The notes beneath the pieces are model-generated. The model ran no database searches and was not told the DNA's origin. It worked only from the letters and a program-made list of their open reading frames with translations. This document shows positions 49,427 to 58,841 of a DNA stretch of 64,000 nucleotides, piece by piece. Every line of letters begins with the position of its first letter. The stretch's first letter is position 1. Source of the DNA: Fukatsuia anoeciicola (GTDB lineage Bacteria > Pseudomonadota > Gammaproteobacteria > Enterobacterales > Enterobacteriaceae); assembly GCF_964059965.1 (NCBI RefSeq), contig NZ_OZ060923.1, positions 372,001 through 436,000 of the forward strand, written 5' to 3'. The position numbers were made by a program, and so were the translations under genes.

Positions 49427-50554
49427 TTAAAAACGTATCGGCATAATAATATAATTTGCAGATTGTGTTAAGTTAGTGCCGTCTTTAATTTGTACACTAG
49501 AATCAGAAGTTGTTAGTAATAAATGTACTTTTTCACATTTTAGGACATTGAGTGTATCAAGTATATAGTTTACATTAAGACAAATTTCTAATTCATCTCC
49601 TTCATAATTAACGTCAAGGATTTCTTTCCCTTCTTCTTGTTCTGAATTACTTATCATAATATTAAGCTGGTTATGTGTAATTTTAAGTCGAACACCTCTA
49701 TACTTTTCACTAGATAAAATTGCCACACGTAAAAATGCCTGCTTCAATAAACTACAGTCTACTTCAACAATTTTACGAGGGTTTTTTGGCAATATTAGCC
49801 GATAGTTAGGAAAACGACCATTAATTAATTTGCAAGTAAAAACAAAATCATCTACATAAGCACAAATATAATTTCTACCAATTTCTAAATCTAATTTAGT
49901 ATCTTTACTATTTAATAAACGCACTAACTCCATCACCCCTTTACGAGGTACTATTATTGGATACAAAAAATCACCAGTAAATGTTGAATAAATAATTTTA
50001 TCAATAGGCATTGAACAGATAGCTAAACGATGACCATCAGTTGTTACTGTGCGTAATAGTTTATTTTCAGTTTCAAATAACATTCCATTAAGATAATGAC
50101 GTGTATCCTGATATGCCATTGAGAATTGAGTAGACTCAATTAATCGCTTTAAGGTTGCTTGAGACAATGTCAACGCTACTTTTTTCTCCCAGCTTTTTCT
50201 ATTAGGAAAAGAGCTAGCTGGTAGTGTTACAAATGAAAAACGGCTACGCCCTGAACATAATAATACACGTTCACCGTCTAGCTTTACTATAATTGTTGCT
50301 CCCTCCGGCAAACTACGCCAGATATCAAGAAATTTTCGTGCATTTACAGTTATTGCTCCAGGCTTATGACATTGAATTAAAGATATCTTAATGCTAATCT
50401 CTATTTCTAAATTAGTACTAGTTAATTGCAAAGCACCTTCAGTTACTTGGAGCAATATGTTATTAAGAATAGGAAATACTGGACGTCCAGATAATGGACT
50501 ATTAACTTGTTGTAGTATCTTTAGTAAGTATTCACGTTTAACAATAAATTTCAT
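49427..50554 (-). CDS. dnaN: DnaN, DNA polymerase III beta sliding clamp
   Basis: DnaN forms the ring that tethers DNA polymerase III to DNA. It has 375 residues against 366 in E. coli, with short insertions mainly in the middle and third domains. MKFIVKREYLLKILQQVNSP, TVTTDGHRLAIC and the C-terminal YIIMPIRF (MPMRL in E. coli) identify it. It starts 4 nt after dnaA, so it is very likely co-transcribed with it. Confidence 0.97.
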   Translation of the reverse strand: MKFIVKREYLLKILQQVNSPLSGRPVFPILNNILLQVTEGALQLTSTNLEIEISIKISLIQCHKPGAITVNARKFLDIWRSLPEGATIIVKLDGERVLLCSGRSRFSFVTLPASSFPNRKSWEKKVALTLSQATLKRLIESTQFSMAYQDTRHYLNGMLFETENKLLRTVTTDGHRLAICSMPIDKIIYSTFTGDFLYPIIVPRKGVMELVRLLNSKDTKLDLEIGRNYICAYVDDFVFTCKLINGRFPNYRLILPKNPRKIVEVDCSLLKQAFLRVAILSSEKYRGVRLKITHNQLNIMISNSEQEEGKEILDVNYEGDELEICLNVNYILDTLNVLKCEKVHLLLTTSDSSVQIKDGTNLTQSANYIIMPIRF

Positions 50555-50558
50555 AATA

Positions 50559-51959
50559 TTAGGAAGATAAAGCTCTAATTAAATTTAAAAAATCCTCTTT
50601 AATGCCGTGATCTTCTTCGCTTAATTGATGAATTTTTCGATAACCATATAATACAGTAGTATGGTCGCGACCACCAAAGGCATCGCCAATTTCAGGCAAG
50701 CTATAGTTAGTAAGTTCTTTAGCCATTGCCATCGCCATTTGTCGTGGACGAGCCACCGATCTAGAACGTCGTTTAGAAAGTAAATCGGCAACTTTTATTT
50801 TATAATATTCAGCTACTGTTTTTTGAATATTATCAATAGTTATAAACTTATCTTGCAGCGCAAGCAAATCACGCAAAGCTTCGCGTACAAAATCAATAGT
50901 AATTGCTTGACCAGTAAAATTAGCGTTAGCAATTACTCTATTTAATGCACCTTCTAGTTCACATACATTAGAACGCAAGCGTTTTGCGATAAAAAATGCT
51001 ACTTCAGTTGGTAAGTGAATGTTATTTTCATTTGCCTTTTTTATTAAAATAGCAACGCGAGTTTCTAATTTTGGCGGTTCAATAGCGACTGTTAATCCCC
51101 AGCCAAAACGTGATTTTAAACGATCTTCTATCCCATTAATTTCTTTTGGGTAGCGATCTGAAGTTAAAATAATTTGCTGATTACCCTCTATTAAAGCATT
51201 AAAAGTATGAAAAAATTCTTCCTGAGAACGCTCTTTATTGGCAAAAAATTGAATATCATCGATAAGTAACGCATCAACTGAACGATAATAACGTTTAAAT
51301 TTTTCAATCGTATTACTCTGTAGTGCTTTAACCATGTCCTGCACAAAGCGTTCAGAATGCATATATACTACTTTCATATTAGCCTTATAAGCAAGAATGC
51401 CATTACCTACAGCATGTAGAAGATGAGTTTTACCTAAACCAGTACCACCATATAGAAATAAAGGATTATACGCAACACCTAGATTATTACTAATTTGATA
51501 GGCTACTGCATATGCTAATTCATTAGATTTACCTTCAACAAAATTATTAAAGGAATGCTTTGGATTAACATTTGAGCGATGGTTATACCTAGGTTTAATA
51601 GGAGAACTATTTAAATTTGGATGAGTAGATGTACCGCAGATCACTGGCTCAGTAAACACATTAATATTTGCTACTTTCGGTTGATTAATAGTTGAGGTAA
51701 TAGACTTACTACCTATTTCAAAACGTAACAATGGCACATCTGCTCCACAAAAATCATTAAGAAAACCATTAATATTGTTTAAATATTTATTACAAACCCA
51801 ATCTAAAACAAAACGATTTGGAGCGTAAAGCGCTAACGTGTTGTCACTTAGTTCTGCCTGTAATGGGCGGATCCACATACTAAATTCTGTGGCAGGTAAC
51901 TCATTCTGCAATCGGGTAAGACATTGCTGCCAAAGAGAATGTGACACGGTAAACTCCAC
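50559..51959 (-). CDS. dnaA: DnaA, chromosomal replication initiator
   Basis: DnaA binds the replication origin and starts DNA unwinding. It has 466 residues against 467 in E. coli. Domain I starts with LWQQCLTRLQNELPATEFSM, domain II is a variable linker, the AAA+ domain has Walker A GGTGLGKTHLL and Walker B LLIDDIQFFANK, and the C-terminal DNA-binding domain has the signature FGGRDHTTVLYGYRKI. All parts look functional. The gene is divergent from rpmH. Confidence 0.98.
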   Translation of the reverse strand: MEFTVSHSLWQQCLTRLQNELPATEFSMWIRPLQAELSDNTLALYAPNRFVLDWVCNKYLNNINGFLNDFCGADVPLLRFEIGSKSITSTINQPKVANINVFTEPVICGTSTHPNLNSSPIKPRYNHRSNVNPKHSFNNFVEGKSNELAYAVAYQISNNLGVAYNPLFLYGGTGLGKTHLLHAVGNGILAYKANMKVVYMHSERFVQDMVKALQSNTIEKFKRYYRSVDALLIDDIQFFANKERSQEEFFHTFNALIEGNQQIILTSDRYPKEINGIEDRLKSRFGWGLTVAIEPPKLETRVAILIKKANENNIHLPTEVAFFIAKRLRSNVCELEGALNRVIANANFTGQAITIDFVREALRDLLALQDKFITIDNIQKTVAEYYKIKVADLLSKRRSRSVARPRQMAMAMAKELTNYSLPEIGDAFGGRDHTTVLYGYRKIHQLSEEDHGIKEDFLNLIRALSS

Positions 51960-52528
51960 TCTAACAAAATCAATAAAAAGAAAGAAAAAGAAACTAGATA
52001 TTACTAAGTCCTAAAATACAAAATTAACTACATAGCAGAAGATAATAGCGTAAATAATACAATAGATCTTCCTCTTCCTAACAGATTAAATATTTTTATC
52101 TAAAAACTATTAGGTATGTCATTGTTACGATACTATCTTTAAAGTTATACAATTTACTATAATTTTATATAGTAGGGATCATGTAAATTATTTTTAAATA
52201 AGCAATAAAATATTGATATTGATTAATGATTGTTAATTAAAGTGATTACATCATGTGGTACCTACTATATATCATGACTTCTTTTTTAATAACTAATATA
52301 TACTAACGAAATATTAATAGATAAGTAATCTTGATATTGCGCAGAAATAAATTAATAGTCTAGTTTTTATTTATATATTAGAAAAAAATTAGGCTAATAT
52401 GATTCTTGTGATTTTAATAGGAGTCAGTATAATTACTAATTCTACTACCCATAATAGTAAATTAATACTAGCCTGGGAGATAATTATTTAATAATCTACA
52501 ATCATCCATCCTATTTAGGTAAATTTTT
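51960..52528. other. Divergent region between dnaA and rpmH
   Basis: This 569-nt AT-rich spacer separates the dnaA-dnaN-gyrB group (minus) from rpmH-rnpA-yidD-yidC-mnmE (plus), so it contains promoters for both. I searched by eye for DnaA boxes (TTATNCACA) on both strands and found no clear match, so I do not call an origin. Confidence 0.65.
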
Positions 52529-52669
52529 ATGAAACGCACTTTCCAGCCTTCCATACTAAAGCGTAATCGTAGTCATGGTTTCCGTGCTCGTATGGCTACT
52601 AAAAATGGTCGTCAAGTTCTGGCTCGTCGTCGAGCAAAAAGTCGTGCTCGTTTGACTATTTCCAAATAA
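52529..52669 (+). CDS. rpmH: Ribosomal protein L34
   Basis: L34 is a 46-residue, very basic large-subunit protein. The sequence begins MKRTFQPSILKRNRSHGFRA and ends ARLTISK, matching the E. coli length. It heads the rpmH-rnpA-yidD-yidC-mnmE group, in the same order as E. coli, and rnpA starts 18 nt downstream. Confidence 0.97.
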   Translation: MKRTFQPSILKRNRSHGFRARMATKNGRQVLARRRAKSRARLTISK

Positions 52670-52687
52670 TAAAGCTTATTACCCGAC

Positions 52688-53032
52688 GTGGTTAAATTAT
52701 CATTTCCTAGGGAGTTACGTTTATTAATTCCTTCTGATTTTACTTTTGTTTTTCAGAAGCCACAACGTGTTAGTACATCACAACTAACTATACTAGGACG
52801 CTTAAATAAATTAGGTCATCCCCGTCTTGGGCTTGCTATAGCTAAAAAGTATGTTAAACGTGCTCATGAACGTAACCGAATTAAGCGCTTAGTACGAGAA
52901 AGCTTTCGTTTATATCAGTATCAGTTATCTTCTATGGATTTTGTAATACTAGTTAAAAGAGGTGTAGATAACCTAACTAATCCTGTTTTAACGCAAATGT
53001 TGGAAAAATTATGGCATTGTTATTATTTCTAA
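52688..53032 (+). CDS. rnpA: RnpA, protein component of ribonuclease P
   Basis: RnpA is the protein cofactor of RNase P, which matures tRNA 5' ends. It has 114 residues against 119 in E. coli. It uses a GTG start, as E. coli does, giving MVKLSFPRELRLLIPSDF. The RNR motif is in RAHERNRIKRLVRESFR, preceded by GHPRLGLAIAKKYVK. It overlaps yidD by 22 nt. The RNA subunit gene rnpB is not in the window. Confidence 0.97.
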   Translation: MVKLSFPRELRLLIPSDFTFVFQKPQRVSTSQLTILGRLNKLGHPRLGLAIAKKYVKRAHERNRIKRLVRESFRLYQYQLSSMDFVILVKRGVDNLTNPVLTQMLEKLWHCYYF

Positions 53033-53268
53033 GCTGTAGCATCTTAATTAAACTTATCAGGGGTTATCAGAATATTATTAGTCCACTATTCGGGTCACGT
53101 TGTCGCTTCTATCCTACATGTTCTGATTATGCTCTTGAAGCCATAGACAAGTTTAGCCTAATAAAAGGCAGTTGGTTAACGCTAAAACGTATATCAAAAT
53201 GTCACTCTTTAAATCCCGGTGGCTATGATCCTGTACTACTTAAATCTGAAGATAATAGAGAACAATAA
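53011..53268 (+). CDS. yidD: YidD, membrane protein insertion efficiency factor
   Basis: YidD is a small membrane-associated protein that assists YidC-dependent insertion. It has 85 residues, like E. coli. The family blocks CRFYPTCSDYALEAI, GSWLTLKRISKCH and NPGGYDPV are intact, including the three conserved cysteines. Its start lies inside rnpA and its stop overlaps the yidC ATG by one base. Confidence 0.95.
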   Translation: MALLLFLSCSILIKLIRGYQNIISPLFGSRCRFYPTCSDYALEAIDKFSLIKGSWLTLKRISKCHSLNPGGYDPVLLKSEDNREQ

Positions 53269-54911
53269 TGATGGATGCGCAACGTAATCTTCTTCTTATC
53301 GCTTTTCTGTTTGTGTCTTTCATTATCTGGCAAACCTGGCAAGTAGATAATAATACACAGCTCACTATGCAGATTAAGCAACAAAATACAAGTTCAATTA
53401 GTGATTATATTACTAATAGTAAAAACCAAATAATACCTACTAATAGTCAAGGACAACTTATTAAGGTAAAAACTGATGTGTTATCATTAATTATTAATAC
53501 ACGTGGTGGTGATATTGAACAGGCTAAGCTTCTAGCTTATCCTGATACACTAGGTTCTGATAAAACTTTTGAGTTACTAGAAACTACACCAACTTTTATC
53601 TATCAAGCACAAAGTGGCTTAACAGGTAAAGATGGATTAGATAATCCTATTAATGGTAATCGTTCACTTTTTTATACTACTCAGTCAGATTTTATTTTGG
53701 CAGATGGACAGAATGAACTATGTATTCCGCTGACTTTTAATAATAAAGATGGCACTGTCTTTACGAAAACCTTTGTGCTAAAACGTAATAATTATGCGAT
53801 TAATGTTAATTATCAAGTAAAAAATGTATCTGAAAAACCATTGGAATTAATCTTATTTGGTCAATTAAAACAAAGTATTAATTTACCTAAATACCGCGAT
53901 ATTAGTAGTAGTAATTTTGCTTTACATACTTATCGTGGTGCAGCTTACTCTTCTGATAATATCAAATATCAAACATATAACTTTAGTAAAATTAAAGATG
54001 CTAATTTAGAAATTGTAACCCAAGGTGGATGGATTGCAATGCTACAACAATACTTTGCAACAGCTTGGATTCCTGATGCAAACGTTACTAATACTTTTTA
54101 TTCTCGTGAACTAGCCAATGGATTAGCAGTTATTGGTTTTAAAAGTGCACCCGTAGTTGTGCAACCAGGTACACAAAAAAAACTCACTGCTAAATTATGG
54201 ATTGGCCCAGAAATTCAAAATCAAATGGCAGCTATTGCTCCTCACCTTGATTTAACTGTAGATTATGGTTGGTTATGGTTTATATCTCAACCATTATTTA
54301 AGTTACTACAATTTATTGAAAGTTTTGTTGGTAATTGGGGGGTTTCTATCATTGTAATCACTTTTATTGTTCGCGGTATTATGTACCCCCTTACTAAAGC
54401 ACAATATACTTCAATGGCAAAAATGAGAACTCTTCAACCTAAGTTAACTGCTATACGCGAACGTATTGGTAATGATAAACAACGTGTAAGCCAAGAAATA
54501 ATGGCATTATATAAAACTGAAAAAGTTAACCCACTTGGTGGTTGTTTACCATTAATTATTCAGATGCCAATTTTCTTAGCACTATACTACATGTTAATGA
54601 GTTCTGTTGAATTACGTCATGCACCTTTTATGTTATGGATAAATGATTTATCAGCACAAGATCCATACTATATTTTACCGATATTAATGGGTATTACTAT
54701 GTATTTTATACAAAAAATATCACCAACTACTATCACTGATCCTCTGCAGCAGACAATAATGACATTTATGCCTATTATTTTTATAGTATTTTTTCTCTGG
54801 TTTCCTGCAGGTTTAGTACTCTACTACATTATTAGTAACCTAGTTACTATTATGCAACAGCAGATTATTTATCATGGTTTAGAAAAATGTGGTTTACATG
54901 ATCGTAGATAA
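53268..54911 (+). CDS. yidC: YidC, membrane protein insertase
   Basis: YidC inserts membrane proteins, alone or with Sec; likely clients here include the Cyo subunits. It has 547 residues against 548 in E. coli. An N-terminal helix is followed by the large periplasmic domain (about residues 25-340) and the five-helix core. The hydrophilic-groove arginine lies in TFIVRGIMYPLTKAQYTS. AEKVNPLGG-like TEKVNPLGGCLPLIIQMPIF is typical. The start is ATG 53268 or the next codon at 53271 (MDAQRNLLLIAF, the E. coli-like choice). Confidence 0.97.
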   Translation: MMDAQRNLLLIAFLFVSFIIWQTWQVDNNTQLTMQIKQQNTSSISDYITNSKNQIIPTNSQGQLIKVKTDVLSLIINTRGGDIEQAKLLAYPDTLGSDKTFELLETTPTFIYQAQSGLTGKDGLDNPINGNRSLFYTTQSDFILADGQNELCIPLTFNNKDGTVFTKTFVLKRNNYAINVNYQVKNVSEKPLELILFGQLKQSINLPKYRDISSSNFALHTYRGAAYSSDNIKYQTYNFSKIKDANLEIVTQGGWIAMLQQYFATAWIPDANVTNTFYSRELANGLAVIGFKSAPVVVQPGTQKKLTAKLWIGPEIQNQMAAIAPHLDLTVDYGWLWFISQPLFKLLQFIESFVGNWGVSIIVITFIVRGIMYPLTKAQYTSMAKMRTLQPKLTAIRERIGNDKQRVSQEIMALYKTEKVNPLGGCLPLIIQMPIFLALYYMLMSSVELRHAPFMLWINDLSAQDPYYILPILMGITMYFIQKISPTTITDPLQQTIMTFMPIIFIVFFLWFPAGLVLYYIISNLVTIMQQQIIYHGLEKCGLHDRR

Positions 54912-56292
54912 ATTTTTTGAGAGAACTTATGAATATAGGGATACTATAGTTGCACAAGCTACCCCATCAGGACGAGGGGGTATTGGTATTTTACGAGTTT
55001 CTGGCTACGCAACAAAGAAAGTAGCACGAGCAATATTACGGAAGTTACCTCGTCCACGTTATGCTAATTATTTGCCATTTTATGATACTGACGGCAGGAT
55101 ACTTGATCGGGGAATTGCTATTTACTTTCCTTCTCCTCATTCTTTTACTGGAGAAGATGTATTAGAATTACATGGACATGGTGGTGCGGTTGTTTTGGAT
55201 TTATTGCTAAAATGTATTTTGATACTACCAGGTTTACGTATCGCACAACCTGGAGAATTTTTAGAACGAGCTTTTCTCAACGAAAAACTTGACTTAATTC
55301 AAGCTGAATCTATTGCTGATTTAATTGATGCTAACTCAGAACAAGCAGCACGTTCAGCCATTAATTCATTACAAGGTGTTTTTTCAAATCATATTAATCA
55401 ATTAGTAAAGAAACTAACGCATTTACGGGTCTATGTAGAAGCAGCAATAGATTTTCCAGCTGAAGAAATAGACTTCCTATCCGATGGAAAAATTAAGGTA
55501 CAACTTAATAGAGTACTGGATGATTTAAAAGTAGCACAAAACAAAGCTTACCAAGGTAGCTTGCTACGTGAAGGAACAAAAGTAGTGATTGCAGGTCGTC
55601 CTAATGCAGGTAAATCTAGTTTACTTAATGCATTAACTGGACGTGAAACAGCAATAGTTACTCACATTGCTGGTACAACACGTGACCTATTACGAGAGCA
55701 TATTCACATCGATGGTATGCCACTACATATTACTGATACTGCGGGGCTACATGAAACTAACAATGAAATAGAAAAAATAGGCATTGAACGCGCCTGGAAT
55801 GAGATCAAACAAGCTGATAACTTACTATTTATTGTTGATAGCACTACTACCATGGCCATAGATCCTTCTGATATTTGGCCAGAATTTATTGAACAATTAC
55901 CAGCAACATTACCAATCACGGTAATACGTAATAAAGTAGATATTACTGGTGAACAAATTGGTTTAACTCAAATGAAAAAGTATTCACTAATTCGTTTGTC
56001 AGCTCATACTGGTGAAGGGATTGATATATTACGCACACATATTAAACATAGCATAGGTTTTACTGGTAATATAGAAGGTAAATTCTTAGCTCGTCGTCGC
56101 CACTTACAAGCATTAGAAGTAGCAACTCAGCACTTAATAAACGGACATCAACAGTTAGTAGATATGCAATCTGGTGAATTATTAGCCGAAGAATTACGTT
56201 TAGCACAACAGGCTTTAAGTAAAATAACAGGGGTATTTAGGTCAGATGATTTATTAGGACAGATTTTTTCCAGTTTCTGTATAGGCAAATAG
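54898..56292 (+). CDS. mnmE: MnmE (TrmE), tRNA modification GTPase
   Basis: MnmE works with MnmG to install the 5-carboxymethylaminomethyl group on wobble U34 of certain tRNAs. From ATG 54898 it has 464 residues (454 in E. coli). The G domain has GRPNAGKSSLLNAL, DTAGLHE and NKVD, and the protein ends FSSFCIGK with the catalytic-site Cys. No start codon lies closer to the conserved DTIVAQATPSGRGG, so the N-terminus is about ten residues longer and the gene overlaps yidC by 14 nt. A GTG at 54889 is an alternative start. Confidence 0.96.
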   Translation: MIVDKFFERTYEYRDTIVAQATPSGRGGIGILRVSGYATKKVARAILRKLPRPRYANYLPFYDTDGRILDRGIAIYFPSPHSFTGEDVLELHGHGGAVVLDLLLKCILILPGLRIAQPGEFLERAFLNEKLDLIQAESIADLIDANSEQAARSAINSLQGVFSNHINQLVKKLTHLRVYVEAAIDFPAEEIDFLSDGKIKVQLNRVLDDLKVAQNKAYQGSLLREGTKVVIAGRPNAGKSSLLNALTGRETAIVTHIAGTTRDLLREHIHIDGMPLHITDTAGLHETNNEIEKIGIERAWNEIKQADNLLFIVDSTTTMAIDPSDIWPEFIEQLPATLPITVIRNKVDITGEQIGLTQMKKYSLIRLSAHTGEGIDILRTHIKHSIGFTGNIEGKFLARRRHLQALEVATQHLINGHQQLVDMQSGELLAEELRLAQQALSKITGVFRSDDLLGQIFSSFCIGK

Positions 56293-56739
56293 AAAATAAA
56301 AAATAAATAATATTTTGAAACAACTTATTATACTATTAATCTATAATTTTATAAAAAACTAAAAGATGATTTGCATTATTAAAACTATATTATAAGCATG
56401 AATTATTTATTAAAAACTATTACTTCATAAATTTTATACACTATATTTTTATATACTCATGATACTGCTAAGAGCATTGTTACTTTTAGCTTAAATAATA
56501 TTATTATGTACTTTATTCTAAGAGTAATTAGTACTTAATATACATATAACATTAAAACTAATAATTTTATAGATATTTATTTATTGATATCTTTTGGTAC
56601 TATAAAGTTTTAATATTTAATTTTATATTTATAACTTAATACTTAGGTATAATTTTTTAAAATAAGGTAAATTAAAAAGTTATCTAAAAAACTTAGGCGA
56701 TCTAATGATCGCCCAGATATTTTTTATTTGTTACTAAAA
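56293..56739. other. Gap between mnmE and acpP, site of missing fabF
   Basis: In E. coli fabF follows acpP. Here 447 nt separate the convergent mnmE and acpP, too short for fabF (about 1.24 kb), and no KAS II fragment is visible. The acpP terminator lies near the right end. Confidence 0.7.
56696..56713 (-). terminator. Rho-independent terminator of acpP
   Basis: GGCGATC and GATCGCC make a 7-bp stem with a 4-nt loop, 27 nt past the acpP stop. On the minus strand it is followed by TAAGTTTTTTAGA. The GC-rich stem stands out against the surroundings. Confidence 0.85.
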
Positions 56740-56979
56740 TTATATATCCTGATGTGCTGTAATATAGTCAATAGCTGCCTGAACTGTTGTAATCTTTTCT
56801 GCTTCTTCGTCTGGGATCTCAGTATCAAATTCTTCTTCTAGAGCCATTACTAATTCAACGGTATCCAGGGAATCCGCGCCAAGATCCTCCACAAAAGAAG
56901 ATGTTAAAGCAACCTCTGCTTCTGCAACACTCAGTTGTTCAACGATGATTTTCTTAACACGTTCTTCGATAGTGTTCAT
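56740..56979 (-). CDS. acpP: Acyl carrier protein
   Basis: AcpP carries growing acyl chains on a phosphopantetheine arm. It has 79 residues against 78 in E. coli. The attachment serine is in DLGADSLDTVELVMALEEEF. The protein is strongly acidic, as expected. It is the last gene of rpmF-fabH-fabD-fabG-acpP and has its own terminator; a 156-nt spacer to fabG may hold a separate promoter, as in E. coli. Confidence 0.98.
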   Translation of the reverse strand: MNTIEERVKKIIVEQLSVAEAEVALTSSFVEDLGADSLDTVELVMALEEEFDTEIPDEEAEKITTVQAAIDYITAHQDI

Positions 56980-57135
56980 GTTCTTAAATTTCCTATCAAA
57001 ACTCGCTTACGCGATGGTTCTTGTAGTTTATAAAATACTGGAAAAGATGCAACTAAATCTCAATTAATCAAACCACTATTTTTACATAATTATGCGATTT
57101 TTACGGCAAATTATATAAATAATTTGCATAATTTC

Positions 57136-57879
57136 TTAAAACATATACATGCCACCATTAACATGTAATGTTTCACCAGAAATATAACTAGCTTCAGCTG
57201 AAGCTAAAAATACAACAGCACTAGCAACTTCTTTAGCGCTACCAAATCTATTAGCAGGAATTTTTGTTAAAATATATTCACGTTGCTTTTCTGTTAATAC
57301 CTCCGTCATATCTGTCTCAATAAAGCCTGGCGCTACAACATTAACAGTAATGCCACGTGTAGCAACTTCATGTGCTAATGATTTACTAAAACCAACAATG
57401 CCTGCTTTAGTAGCAGCATAATTAACTTGTCCTGCATTACCTGTAGTACCAACTACTGAACCAATAGTAATAATGCGACCAAAACGTTTTTTTATCATAG
57501 CTTTTAATACTGCTTTTGATAAATAAAATATTGAAGTTAGATTAGTGTCTAAAACATTTTGCCACTGCTCATTTTTCATACTCATTAGTAAATTATCAGC
57601 TGTGATACCAGCATTATTTATTAGAATATCAATTACACCATATTTACCATAAATATTTTTAATATCTTCCATTAAATTATTAATTGATATAGAATCAGCA
57701 ACATTCAATATAAAACCCTTACCTTTTTCACCTAAATAATCATCAATATTTTTTACTCCCTTTTTGCTAGTTGCGGTCCCAAATACTTTAACACCACGTT
57801 CAACTAATAATTGTGTGATAGCAAGACCAATACCACGACTAGCACCTGTTACTAGCGCAATTTTTCCTTTAATACTCAT
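57136..57879 (-). CDS. fabG: FabG, 3-oxoacyl-ACP reductase
   Basis: FabG carries out the first reduction of each fatty acid elongation cycle with NADPH. It has 247 residues, a standard SDR. The cofactor motif is VTGASRGIGLAI, NNAGITADN follows, and the catalytic Ser-Tyr-Lys lie in TIGSVVGTTGNAGQVNYAATKAG. VNVVAPGFIETDMT and YISGETLHVNGGMYM complete it. It starts 14 nt after fabD. Confidence 0.97.
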   Translation of the reverse strand: MSIKGKIALVTGASRGIGLAITQLLVERGVKVFGTATSKKGVKNIDDYLGEKGKGFILNVADSISINNLMEDIKNIYGKYGVIDILINNAGITADNLLMSMKNEQWQNVLDTNLTSIFYLSKAVLKAMIKKRFGRIITIGSVVGTTGNAGQVNYAATKAGIVGFSKSLAHEVATRGITVNVVAPGFIETDMTEVLTEKQREYILTKIPANRFGSAKEVASAVVFLASAEASYISGETLHVNGGMYMF

Positions 57880-57893
57880 ATTATCCTCTTTAG

Positions 57894-58823
57894 TTATTGT
57901 TTAAGCGCAGAATATAAAGAAGCAACATCATTGATTGATGCTACATTCAATGTATTGATAATACGCTTATTTAGGCCAGTTAAAACTTTACCAGGACCTA
58001 TTTCTAGTAGCTGCTTAATGCCTTTCATCGCCATATATTCAACAGATTCAACCCAACGAACTGGATTATAAATTTGACGTACTAAGGCACTACGAATAGC
58101 TTCAGGTGAGCTTTCTATCTTCACATCAACATTATTTAGAATTGGGCATCTTGGTGGGTTAAAAATTATTTGTTCCAATGCAATAGCCATTTTTTCCGCA
58201 GCAGGTTTCATTAGAATGCAATGCGCAGGCACACTAATAGGTAAAGGTAGTACACGTTTTGCTCCTGCTATCTTACAAGCAACAACGGCCCTTTTTATAG
58301 CCTCTTTATTACCTGCAATTACTGCTTGATATGGTGAGTTAAAGTTAACTAATGAAACAACCTGACCTTGTGCTGATTCTGCACAAATCTTAGTAATAAT
58401 ATTATTATTAAGGCCAATAATCACCTCCATCCCACCAATACCAGGTGGAACTGCTTGCTGCATCCATTTTCCACGTAATTCAACTAATCGAACTGCTTGT
58501 TCAAAATTCAATACATCTGCACAAACTAAAGCAGAATATTCACCTAAACTATGACCAGCCATCATCAATGGTAATGAACCATGTTGTTGCTCCCAAACGC
58601 GCCAAATAGCTACTGAAGATGTTAATAATGCCGGTTGAGTTTGCCAGGTTTTATTTAATTCTATCGCTGATCCTTGTTGTACTAACTGCCATAAATCATA
58701 ACCTAATACTGATGATGCTTGTCTAAACACTGCTTTAATTAATGGAAATTTAGCGGCTAAATCTGCTAACATACCAGTAGTTTGAGAGCCTTGTCCTGGG
58801 AATACCATTGCAAATTTTATCAT
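57894..58823 (-). CDS. fabD: FabD, malonyl-CoA:ACP transacylase
   Basis: FabD transfers malonyl from CoA to ACP, supplying the elongation unit. It has 309 residues, like E. coli. The active serine is in MAGHSLGEYSALVCA, FPGQGSQ opens the protein, and the catalytic His is in PISVPAHCILMKPA. It lies between fabH (18 nt upstream) and fabG. Confidence 0.97.
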   Translation of the reverse strand: MIKFAMVFPGQGSQTTGMLADLAAKFPLIKAVFRQASSVLGYDLWQLVQQGSAIELNKTWQTQPALLTSSVAIWRVWEQQHGSLPLMMAGHSLGEYSALVCADVLNFEQAVRLVELRGKWMQQAVPPGIGGMEVIIGLNNNIITKICAESAQGQVVSLVNFNSPYQAVIAGNKEAIKRAVVACKIAGAKRVLPLPISVPAHCILMKPAAEKMAIALEQIIFNPPRCPILNNVDVKIESSPEAIRSALVRQIYNPVRWVESVEYMAMKGIKQLLEIGPGKVLTGLNKRIINTLNVASINDVASLYSALKQ

Positions 58824-58841
58824 TTTTATTTCCCTATGAAA

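Noticed and set aside
51960..52528. Replication origin call
   Set aside because: No clear TTATNCACA box on either strand; gene divergence alone is not enough.
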